Of a stretch of DNA of 64,000 bases, positions 10,605 through 23,300 are shown piece by piece. Below the pieces are notes generated by a model. It made no database searches and was not told the origin of the DNA. It saw only the letters and a program-made list of their open reading frames with translations. The stretch lies in contig OY740771.1 of NCBI GenBank assembly GCA_963513935.1, positions 9,887,138 to 9,951,137 of the forward strand. The letters run 5' to 3'. The stretch's first letter is position 1. Each line of letters opens with the position of its first letter. The stretch is from Aphrophora alni (Eukaryota; Arthropoda; Insecta; Hemiptera; Aphrophoridae). The position numbers and the translations under genes are program-made.

Positions 10605-11261
10605 ACTTCTTTATTAGCATTTTTATCATATAGGTAATATTTATAATTACAAATATTTCAACGTCATCTCATATACGGATTGTTCTCTCCTATCGGTTTT
10701 GCCGCATCAACATGTCAGGATCATCAGGGTTGATCCGCTATTGCTTCGTCAAAGTCATTTTTTATATAAAAACACTACAGAACACATACATACACAAACA
10801 GACATTTCAGACGTATACGACATACAATTTACGTCCTGTTAGGTCACCAGCCAATTCAGTACTCGTTTGTATACAATTTTGCTATACTCCATCACAAAAG
10901 TTGAATGTAATCTGACAAAACTATATTAGTTCCAAAATAATTATCAATCATCTACAGTTAGTTTTTAAATTTTCATCTCTGGGCAAAGTTTATAATCATG
11001 GGTCCTACTAAATATTATCATTGACAATTAACTAACATACTTTGTACAATAAACCCAAGTCAATTTTTTTTCTTTATGAAAGACTTATAGTTTTAAAGAT
11101 TTTATGGGAAATAGTTTTGAACAAAATTGTACTTATTTATTACGACCTTTAAATATTCTGTTTTCTCAAAACGTAGCCTACAAATGAAAGAAGTAACCTT
11201 ATTTTTATTATTTCAAAATATTGTTAAAGTATACACTTTTGTATTTTAGGAAGAAGTTTAA

Positions 11262-11392
11262 ATGGATTTTGACCCAGGGATTTTATGCGTACAGCACTGC
11301 GGGCCTAGAGTCTTTTGTTTCGAGCTTCCCGAATGCTGCCCTGTTTGCCGCAACCAACTAGGTAATCAACAACCTCCGCTGACTCCTTTCAG
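11262..11392 (+). CDS. MKRN2OS: MKRN2OS-like coding exon 1
   Basis: Starts at ATG 11262 in the context TTTAAATGG and ends at the donor CAG|GTAAGC. It encodes 43 codons plus two bases, including ELPECCPVCRNQL. An acceptor-like TATTTTAG at 11249 suggests that the 5' UTR continues in an upstream exon. Confidence 0.85.
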
Positions 11393-14300
11393 GTAAGCTA
11401 CTATTGAAAATAATTTTACATATGCTTATGCACGGTTTAGTAATATGTTAACCTGTTGGCGAGTAGGCATTTGACCAAAAACAAACGCCAAACAGTACGA
11501 ATTTTTCTTCTTTTATTAATATGAAATCTTATTTATTTTAACTCAAAATAACAAAAAAAAAATATTTGAAATTCAAAATAGTTTTTTAATTTACTTTTAG
11601 ATTTTTTTTAAGGTGTGATATTTTTGGAAACAAGGATATATACATAGGGAAACCTCACAAGTGAAAACCACACGCAGCTTGTTTCTCATCTCTTTGGTTG
11701 TGATAGGACAGTATGTTTACATACATAGCATTTTCTAAGAAGTTTTCGCATGCGCAAGTCACTCGAGGGGAGCGGCCTCATAAAATGGCGTCCTTGAAGC
11801 TGTAGCAAGTCCCGGTTTCCAGTGATAAAGCGAGACACCATGTTTGTGTTATCCCTAGCAGTGAAATGACTCTCTAATAATTGTCTAATTAGTTTTAGTC
11901 TAAACTCCATGATATGTAATTTGACTTGCAGATTGCTTTTCATTATTTGTTGTTTGTACTTGTAGAATGCATTCAATACACTGACATCAACCAAATGAAA
12001 AAAGGTGTTTGAAGTACCATTTAACATTTTTCCTAGTCGAGTCATTGTATGTCATCATATCTGTACGCTCAAATGGTCCCATATTTTTTATAACATTTAT
12101 GGCTTTATGACATTTTGGGTAAATTTTTTTCTTTATTAATCTTGTATTGATAGTAGTCATTTCGTGACCATCTACTGTAGAGTGCATTGTCACAGGCCTA
12201 CTACGATCACAACATCTTACGACCATCATTTTATCATTGTGGCGAATAAGAACATCTTCTTTTTTCATCTTCTTAGGAAGACGAAGAACATTTTTTCTTA
12301 TACTATTTAGAGTTCCACATGGACCTGTGTCACTCTCATACAACCAAGAAAACAAATTAGGACTCGAGTACCAAATGTCCAAAAAAAAAATATGGTTTTT
12401 TAAGAGCTATGGTCTTACAAGGGTTCTTACAACTTTTGAAGAAACCCCTACATTATGGTTTTGCTTGAAATCAATATTTGTTCCTTTCCCCGTATATAGA
12501 ATAAAGTCTAAGACCATCCCTGTAAGGTAGTCATACAAGACAAAAGTTTCGATTCTGAAACGGTTTCTTTTTTTGGGTAAATGCTGTCTAAAAGACAGTT
12601 CCCTCTTTCACAATAAGAGACTTTCGTCAATCACTAATTTTTGATCGGGATTTAATACTGAAGAAAAAAATTTTCTCAAAGTTTCAATAATTGTGCGTAT
12701 GTTAAATAATTTGTCACCCCGGAAGCATTTTCATTATCGTTTAAATGAAGGATCTGCCATAAAAGCAAATATCTATCTTGTGTAAATATTTTAGAATAAA
12801 TTGGTGTTTGTGAGAGAGCATCAGTAGACCAATATTGTTTGATGTTTTTTAATTTTTTTATTGTGTGGCATAAGTAAATTTGTTGCTAAAAAACAATATA
12901 TCTCATTGTTATTCGTATCAACCCACTTATTCAATTTCGAAAATTTACTTAGCTCAGCTGAATTACATTCGCGATAGTATTTATTTGTTTCGCTGGCAAT
13001 ATGGTGAACTAAATCATAATCTCAAACATTTCAAAAATTATCGATTCGTTATGTGTAACTTCATTTGATGCATCAAATGTAAATTGATGGGGATGAAAAT
13101 CATTTACAAATAGGACACAATGGATTGAGCGTAGCTTGGCCGTCAGAGGTTGGATTACTGCGATTTTGATTATCTTAATTGTTTGAATAAACTGTCAGTA
13201 GATGCATTAGGTGTACTTACAGAATTGTTCAATTCAGCATCAGAGACAGAAATTGAAATGTCATTATTTAAAAAATCTGAAATTTTATCTTCATCACTAC
13301 TTTCATTCACACTTTCGAAACACTCTTCGTCCGAACCAAACACATCACCTTCATTATCATTCCAATCACCTTCATCTATTTCATTCCTAATAACTTCACT
13401 CCAAAGTAAAAAGTCTATATAGTCACTCATTTTTATAAAAACACATCCAAACAACCACAAATTGGCTCCAACATAAACTACTCTTCTCACAGCTACCTAG
13501 TAATAAAGCTCGCCAAACGTTGTAAACATGTGTGATAAGGGAGTAAAGCAAGTAATTGTTTTAAAGGCCAGATGGCACTGATACTAATAGATGTGTTGCA
13601 ATAAATAAATATTGTGGAACTCTATTTAGTTGCTCTAGATGTCGGGGGATTGACAAAACAAAATAGGTTTAGAGTTTAGAGTAATATCAAGAATGGCAAA
13701 TGCCGTCCATACCCGTTTGGGAACTAACACCAATTGCCGTTCATACTCTTTTGGGATCATTACGCTTACTCGCCAACAGGTTAAATGTGGTTGAAAAAAG
13801 GGAGGGGGTAAATATAATAATAATTTTAAACTACCAAATGAGGTGTCAAATCAAAGGAAAACCCATAAATAATTTTTTTATAAAATTCTATGTGGGACAA
13901 AATGTAGAGTGGGAATGCTAACAATTAAAATGAAGCAAAAATATTATTTTGAAAATAAAACATGTATAAAATAAGAAAATTTTTTAAAAATACAAATTAG
14001 TCCTAGGGGTAATTCAGGTTTTGGAAAAGGTGTTTTTCCTTACTTGGGGCCGCAAGTTATAAATGGCCTTTCTTCACTGCAATACAAAACAGATATATTG
14101 TGAAAAATATATGACCTGACTAGAATTCAATCCTTCCTAAGCTCCTTTTGAGACATGTGAGGATCTCTGCATCACGAGCAGCTCTGAAGATGACTTTAAA
14201 GCCCTTCTTAGTATGTTGAATAACTTTCAAACATATACTTCACATAAACACAGAACGTGTTCTGTAGTTTCCATTCCTTAAAAGCAAACGAGATGTCTCG

Positions 14301-17300
14301 TACTATACTACATTATGTTTAGGTGATATTTCCATTGAGTGGTATCCAATTAGACTTATTGTCTGCTGTAAATCCTGCTTGGTTAGTATGAGTTACTCTA
14401 TTGCTTTAGATTTACAGAACTAGAGATGAATCTTTCATCACATATCATAACCTCTGGTCTCTCTTCCAGTGGAGGAATTAGAAAAGAGTAAAAGATAAAA
14501 ACAGTCAAATATGATCCTGACACCATTCTAAAAATATATTTTTTATTCGTGGCATAAATGATTTAGGAGTATATTGAATAAAATTCTCTGTTTCTACTAG
14601 CTTGAATTAAGTATCTCCTAATATCCCAAATAAAATTTATTTGTTGATATCTTTCTAGAACTACAGTTCTGGGAGTTAGTTATCTGTCAATTATGGAGCT
14701 ATTATAAAGAGCCTAATTTCTTAAAACAATTTTTATCGATTTAGATAAAAATTTTATGATTTATTGATAGTTCAATACATTGTGCCAAATCATAAGTAAA
14801 GAAAATCACACTTGGGAAAACACTAAAGTAAATCTGTTGATTTCAATCAGTTATAAAGTATATCTTGGCTAATATGACACCTAAGATATTGCAAGTTTTA
14901 TTTAGATATGAACAATTTATGAGACTTATTGAGACCGAGTTGTTCGCCAGCAAATCGAGTATTTATTTATGGTAAAGTACTCCTCTACCAAGTATCAATG
15001 TCGCTAACTTTTTATTTCTATGCATATTTACAAGTAGGGGAAGATTTTGTGCTTTTTATTTTTATATGAAATCATACCAAACTTGTCAACTGAAAAAACT
15101 GGTGAGATTAGTTATGGCTGAAGATTGTAAAACTACAATAGGATTATTATAATTTGAATTATCAGATTTATTTTAAAATAGAAATTGTATTATATTTAGA
15201 TAATCTTGATAATGCTTTATGTTTTTAGTAGGTCTATTTTTATCTCTTGTACTTTTCCGAAAATTTTATTTAAAAAAAAAAAAGAAAAGAGTTTTAGATT
15301 TTTAAGATTATCAATTTAAAATGTGGGAGTGGCCTTTTGTCTGAAAAGAGCTCTCCAAATGTAAAATTTTATGAAATCTTATTACTTTTGTTTACTATGT
15401 TAACCCATTTGAGTATCGAATTAGTTAGCCCCTTGCAGTACTGTCCAGTTCACATTAAATTGGGGAAATTTCAACCACTTACAGTTTTTAACCCATTGTG
15501 TTATTTTTTATGTTATATATGAGGTAATGATTATTTTCTTTTTCCTAATACTGTTATTAAATAAAAAAAATTTTTTAAACATTTTTATACAATGTCTAAC
15601 TGTATTAATATTATTATTATTATTATTTGTACTTACATATATGTAGAATTCCTTCTCAAAGGTATCCAACAAACTCAATATTAACAAACACACAAATAGT
15701 CACAGTTAACAGTTATATATATACTGGATGTCCTATGAAGAGATCGCTATTTTTTAATTAATATGCCGGAGATATGGAACACTACAAACTTGACACTTAA
15801 AGTTGTGTTATATAGATATGTAAAAAAGAACCCTAAAGTTTCATTTTTTATAGTCAATCAAAACAAAATGACATTAACTTTCTAGATATAACCACTTCCT
15901 CCCACAATGCAATGCAATTAAAATTTGCACTGCCATCTGTTGAATCTCGATTAGCTGTTGTTTACTTTTGTAAACACACAACAATGAAACAATTTGGTAA
16001 TTGTGTTCAATCAGTTTATGTGTGATATCTAACTTTGAAGCAATGAATTTTTCAATTTACAAAAATTGAATGTTGTTCTTGGTAAAAGACTATTACTTTG
16101 TAAAATGAATATAAATCGATAAGATGTGTTTTCATAAACTTAGCCAAAGTGGTTCCTCTACCAAGAAAATCAATTTATAAATGGAAAACAATGCTACTAG
16201 AAATTGGATTAGTTTCAAAGGAATACCATAGTTTTTCTAACACAGGGTTTGAAGTCAAAGGGTATAGCTGTTAGGCTGCCGTCACCAAGGATGGTGTTTT
16301 ACCGTATGCCATATCCCATCAGACAATGACTGGAGACAGATACGCATCAATATTAACTGATCACACGGTTTATCATCTTAGCCAAAGATGAGGGACTTTA
16401 TTTCCAACAGGATTTAGCTCCTCCTTATTATACTAATGTGGCCAAAGCAGTTTTAGATCAATTTAGATGCCCTTCCCAACTGTTGGATAGGCCATGGCAG
16501 CAACTTCATTGACTGGCCTCTCCATACTTGACTGTTTGCAATTTTTTTTCTTGTGGGGTTTTTTTGAAAGAAAAAGTTTATTCTCACCCTATAGCAACAG
16601 ATGAATTAATGAAGCTGGTTGAAGAGGAATTACTGTTGATACTTCAGCAATTTTTCAAAAACACTTATCCTTTTTTGTTTTGTTGCTATCAGTGCATAGC
16701 TGTTGGTGGACATCAATTCGAATAAAGGTCAAATTTGGATCATTAATAATTAATTTATTAGTGTTATTTTTCTTTATTAAGTTTTACTCATTTTCATGTT
16801 TTCTGCAAACCAACATTTTGTAATGGTTATGCAAATAAAAGCATTTTGTAGAAAACATATCACTATTTCTTAGTGATTCTGCCATTTTGTTTTGATTGAC
16901 CGTAAAAAAATAAAATATGAGGGTTCTTTTTTTTACATATCTATGTAACATAACTAAAAGTGTCAAGTTTATAGATTGTTCCATATGTCCAGGATATTAA
17001 TTTAAAAATAGCGACCTCTTCATGTGACTCTCCTGTATATATATACACATACATAATTAAACTTATATTGAACTAACAAAAACTATTTACACTTTTTCAG
17101 TCATTTTAATAATTTATTGCCTAGACCTATTTCCTTATTGTCTCATATAGGCACCTTCAATATCCATTTCATCATTTTGACTGTCACTGTAATCACTAAA
17201 ACTATCCATCAGACAATCTAATTCAGAATCATGTAAATTATCACCCATTAATTGAAAACAGACTTTGTTTTTTGTAAAAAACACACTTTGTTATAACCTC

Positions 17301-20300
17301 ACGAGAATAAATTAACTATATAGCCTCTGTCACTTAAAGTATCAAAACAGGTGCATCTGTTATAAATGTTTTTGTAAAACAACAGATGCATCAAAATTCT
17401 TTCACAAATTCACCCTTGAGTAAAAATTAACATTTAAATTACAGTATAATAATATCAATTATATGTATATTACATACTGAAATTTTCATTCTAAAACACA
17501 ATGAGTATTACAATATTTATGATGTAGGTATTAAGATAGTGTGAATGCATAATCAGAGGTTCTAAAAGTTTATAATTACTTCATAAAAAAACATGTTAAA
17601 TTTAATAAAAATCCAGTCATATGAGCTAAGACAAATTAAGAAACATACTAGGCACATGCAAACAAGATGGTAATGAATACTTGAAATTCCAAATGTCATA
17701 ATGTATGAGTGATCATTGTATTATAAATCATAGATTTTCTTATTTATACATATTTCAGAGTACCTTATCCTTTTGTTCGAGCTTCTCAACATACTTGTGC
17801 TGTCATCATCAAACCCACCAATGGCGATTTTCTGAAGTAAGTTGTTTTCAAATTTTATACTTTACCTTTGTTTTTTTAACATGGATTATAAGCTATTATA
17901 TTTGGTCTGCTAATACTTTCTAGGATAGCCTAGCATATTTCTTAAAACAATTTTGGTTATTATTTCTTGCCCAATGTCCTGCCGAAGTCTTCTGGCCTTA
18001 ATGTATCCAACAAAATTGCACTATCTTAGGTACATTATTAGGCTTATTCTGTGATGAGCGAATATTTGATAAAATAAATTGTTTCAATTTCCTCGATGTG
18101 TGTTTTGAATTGATTTTCTTAACACAATATCTCTCAGAGTTTATTTTTGAGTCCACTTTTGAGGAAATCTACCAGAAATCTTCCTGCCCCAAAAAACTGA
18201 TGCCATGATCTATCTTGATGACAACATTTGTAAACGTTTCCTTGTTTGTCTGGAAGAACTTGTCTTTCCCAATTCTATAAACTGTTTTTTTGTCTCACAA
18301 TTCATGTGTTTTACTCAAGTCTCGTCTCCAATCACGACACGATCGTGAAGTCACCATCTTTGTCGTAGGTTTTGATAAATAATGTCAATGATGCTACCAT
18401 GCGTTGTTTCTTAATCGTTTGACAAGATTTTTGGTATCCATCTAGTACAAAACTTGTGGTGCCTAGCTTTTGTGTCAAAACCTCATGGAAAAAACTTCGT
18501 GAAATTTGAGGAAACTGAAGTGAGACCTCCATAATTGTGAAACGGCGGTTTTCATGAAGTTTTCCATTGTTTTTGCCACCAGTTCATCAGTCCACAATGT
18601 TTGGTTGGCCACTTCACTCTTCATTGTGAACATTACTGCACCTATTTTTCAAACTTAATACACCACTGCCTAACTTCACTTTCACTTTCTACATTGTTTC
18701 CATACATCTCACAAAGTTGCCAATCAATTTCAAATGGTTTATTATTTATTTTTTGGTTAACATAACCTAATTACCGACTGCTCTTCACAATTCGCAGAAT
18801 TTTTAATTACAGAACATATTTAAAAAATTCACAGTGAACCGCATAAACAAAAGCAACATGAACTGCACGGTACTAAGGCTGGATGCGTAGTGAGTGGAAT
18901 GCTTTGACACCAGGATGGTAGTGCTAGCCCCGCCAAGCTAAAATGTAAGTTCCTTTCTACGACTGTAGTTGTCAAGTCGCCATGTAAAATTTGTGAAATC
19001 CTTGTTTCTCACAAGCACTTAATATTTAATGTTCATGTTCATTTTTTAATGTTCATTGTTTGGTGTCCAAGTCACTTTGTATAATATAATGAGTAATAAA
19101 TTATTTTATATTACCTTATAGATCCGTCATGTGACTTTGATTATGTCTTTATTACAAAGACGCGTTTCGGAGACGTATCTCCACCTTCAGTATTTTCACT
19201 CCGTAGAGGTCGTTAAAACATTAATATCACAAACACATTGACACTATACACACAATTAAATAAATACACATATACGTTGATTTTAATTTTTTTTTTTATA
19301 CATGCGTACGGTTTCATGGTTTGCGAACTACTGGCATTACGGTGAGGCCAAGGTTATCTGACTATTGGTTGATCATATCAGTTTATCTGTAACTCATTGC
19401 CGTCTCATATAATGCATTTGATTGGAAGGACAGTTTTTCATTGAGGATATCGTTTGGTGATTGTTTAAATGATTTGTAAATTTCATATTATTCAATGGCA
19501 TTCATCATTGGTCCTTTTTTAATGATATGGCTTGTTCATTTACTTAATGTTTTCATTGACAAATTCAAAATTTGTTGGCAAATATTCAACCCTATTGGTC
19601 ATTACTTAAATTACACTACAATGTTTTATTATTACTTCTTCATAATATATAAAATAATCAACAACCTTATAAATAAATTGATATGAAATATCTTATGTTT
19701 TATATTGTGTGATTGATCATGCACATGTGATAAATATATCACAATCATGGTTTCAGATACTCATCTTCAGGTATGGTATACGAGAATCATCACTGAATGG
19801 AGAAGTCATTAATATATTTAAAACATGAAAAGATATACAAAACAACTAAAATATATCCAATCAAACTTTGCTAGTTGAGTCGAAAATTGTATTACTGTAT
19901 GTGGTTTTAGAGTTCAAAATATGCTTCTAATTAGATCCATTATATCCCCTCTATGCTCAAGGCAAGTTTTAATCCTGGCACTACCACGCTTTATCTGTAT
20001 TGCTGAGTCAAATATTGTATTAAAATATTAAAAAAAACAGTTTACCATTTAAGGAGACACGGATGTCAAAAATTTAATTATTTTAAATTTTGTTTTTATT
20101 GTTGTTTTGGATTCTATGACTATTTCTGAACAATTTGATATATAACACTTTAAGATTTGTTCACTCTAAATGTAAAATATATTGATTTGAAAAATTGTTG
20201 TACACGGACATTAATAGAGGTTCTCGCCAGTAGATTACATACACATGCTCACTTGAATATATTGGTTATTTAGTTATGTCATGTTGGCTAGCCTGTGTTT

Positions 20301-23300
20301 ATGTTTCTTATTTGCTATCTGGCATCTGTTTATTGTTGGATATAACCTCAAATATTCATGTACATCTGGTATTTGAGTGATTTAGTGAAGTTTTACAGAA
20401 TTCTCTAGTATTTTTGTTTCAGTTGTAGTTTTTAGTAGTTTTCAAGATGAAAAAAACCAAAGAAACCTGCTAAAAAGCACCGTTTCCATGGAAACCAATA
20501 CAGTGGAAAAAGTGAAGTGTTCAGAAATGTGTGTGCAACAACTAGGCCTACAACAGTTAGGCTAGAGGAAAGTGATTCTGACTAGTCCTACACCCCATGA
20601 GAATTCTACTTCTAAAAGAAAGATTGGTGATGTTCTGATAGAAGACAATAATTGTGATGATGTTGGCTCAGGTAACATTATTGTAAATATAGGACTTCTC
20701 TCAAAGCTATGGGAATTCTAAAGGATCGTATGGAGATGGCCTTCAAATTAAAAAATTAGAATGTGTAAGCCACGTTTAGAAAAGAATAGGCGGTAGGTTG
20801 CGTAATTTAAGGAAAGACTTTAAAAAGAAAAAAATGCGAGACGGTAAGGGGATTGGAGGTTCAAAAGGGCGACTGACTGATGAGCCCTTTAATAATCTTC
20901 AAAATTATTATGGCTTGGCCATTAGAAGGAATAAAAATGATCTAAACAAAATGAAGCAGGATGTTGGGGCCATATTTTTTCATAAGGCATCTAGTAATGA
21001 AAAACCGCAGCACAACTTGTGTGATATATCATGGTGTAAATACATACAAGCTCAAAGGGATGGTACTGATTATGACCATAAAAACACTTTAGATGATGTT
21101 GTAATAGAGGTAATAAAACCCACTTACCTACCAAGCCTTAGCTAAGCCAGATCTTCTCAGTAAATGCCTTCACGGCAGAACTCAAAATGTAAACGAGTCG
21201 TACAACTCAGTTTTATAGACTCAGAACTCTCCAGATTGGTACATTTGATTCCATAATGAAGGGAATAAAGGTAGAATGAAATTCTAAAACCTTTAAGCCT
21301 AAAACCAGGACCTAACTGCGCCAAAATCTTGTCCCATATCAATTTTGTGTGAGTGCTGAAAGCGGAGAGATCTTGCCAAGAAGAGGTAAAGGAAACTTTC
21401 AAGAACGCTCAAAAGAGGAAGAGGGATGTGGAGAAACAAGAACAACCTGAATATGCAGCAAGAATGTTTGAAATGCGAGTAAATACAATCTTTTACACTA
21501 TCTGGCCTTATTTCTTTAATATTTCTTAAATTCCCGAAAATTGATAATTTTTAAAGGAAATCGGTGTTTTCTCAAAAACTATTTGCCCTAAGCTCTTGAA
21601 ATTTTTACCACATGTGTAAAACAACCTACCCTACAGCCCCTACCACTATGATCATCAACAGTAATGTATGTAGTTAATTAAAAAATATTTACTACCATAA
21701 AAAATTGTAAAAAAACTAATGTAGAATAAAAATTCTAACTTCTTTTTTTTAAAAGGTAACATTTTTGAAGTGGTAGGGGCTGTTAAGAAACATGTGGTAA
21801 AAATTTCAAGAATGTACCTTAAATAGTTTTTTAGAAAACACAATATACCTGAGAGCAAATGAACATGGCAGGGATACAGACGTCCATGTCCCCTTAACAT
21901 ATTTTGGGGGCCCAATTTTACTTGCCTTATAAATTACATATTCTTTCGCCACAGTTATTTAACAACCTTTTTGCATATAGTTTTATAACTTCAAGTTAAA
22001 AATCGACTAAGGGGGTAGCAAGTTTAATATATGTGTATTCCCAAAATAAACTCCCTGGCTGTCTTATACAATGTTGGACCCAACTAACAAAGTTGTATTG
22101 TATATTCTGTGTCTATATTTTTTTGCGAGGATAGATGGAAATATTCTGAAGACACCAAAGAGCTTGTATGATTTGTATCTACCGAAACCATTGTTCTTTC
22201 CTCAAAGGTCTTTCCTATCTTCCTTTTAGGCTGTTGTTTGTATGCTGGGAGTTCACCCTTAGCTCTTCCTCATATTCTCTACTATTCTGAATTCTTCCTC
22301 TGCTGCTACAAGAATGAGTGCTGCAGTAATTCTGGGTGCATTCTATACATCTTGTGTACACCTGAACACCTTCCGAAATTGGTACCTTTTATCAAATGAA
22401 GTAGGAGCAGTGAAACAACACATATTCCACATCTTCTGGTATAACTTGACAAGTAGAGAGCATAGGCGTGATATAAAGCATACATACCCTGTGAGAAACC
22501 TCAACCACGTTGCCTTTGTACTCATGTCTCAAAGGATGGTATAAAATAGTGAGTTCATCGATCTTGCTAATGTGTAGTTGATATTCATGTTTTGAGTTAG
22601 ATGTTTTTACTACCTTGTCAATAAAGTTTCTGCCTTTAATTGGCCAGAATTTCTATAGGTAACATCCCTGAAATTAAGCATAGAGCATCATTGGACATTG
22701 TAGAATGCACAGGTCATTTGCAGTGTACCAGATTCGGTGAACTGCAACCATTTTATGGTGTGTGATAATATTAAATGGAATGAAAACAGAGTTTAGCAAG
22801 AAAACATACCGAGTTATGTTTTTGTATGATTATGTAGTCATGTTAATGTTAAGTTTAGTTAACCTTAAAAATGTTATTGTTTCAGTGACTACAGAATGTC
22901 AATGGACCTACACATTGGTGTGACAACAAGTACAGGACAAATTGTAGAATACGACCAAACAGGTTTACATAGAAACAGGAAAACACAATGGAACCAATGT
23001 TTAGTGATAACTCAAGTTCTGTCAGAACCATTGATAGAGCAATGGGATAGTGTTCTGAACACTGTGTCTAATCAGGATTGTTGGACTCCACAGAGGTAAT
23101 AATATTTGTCATTCATTATTCTAATAAATGGTTATTTAAAGTTTTCTTGTGACAAGCTTATTTACTAGAGTGTAGATAGTACAAACTAAGAATGTGCCCT
23201 GTCAGAGCAAATATTATAGCTAAAAAGGTGACCCTCAAAGCCACCATATACAAGTCACTTTAGTTGAAAGATGAGTACAAAGTTTCCTCAACTGTCGAGT

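Noticed and set aside
20798..21145. Independent small host gene (115 codons)
   Set aside because: It matches the conserved block of a Mutator-like transposase and lies between that element's inverted ends.
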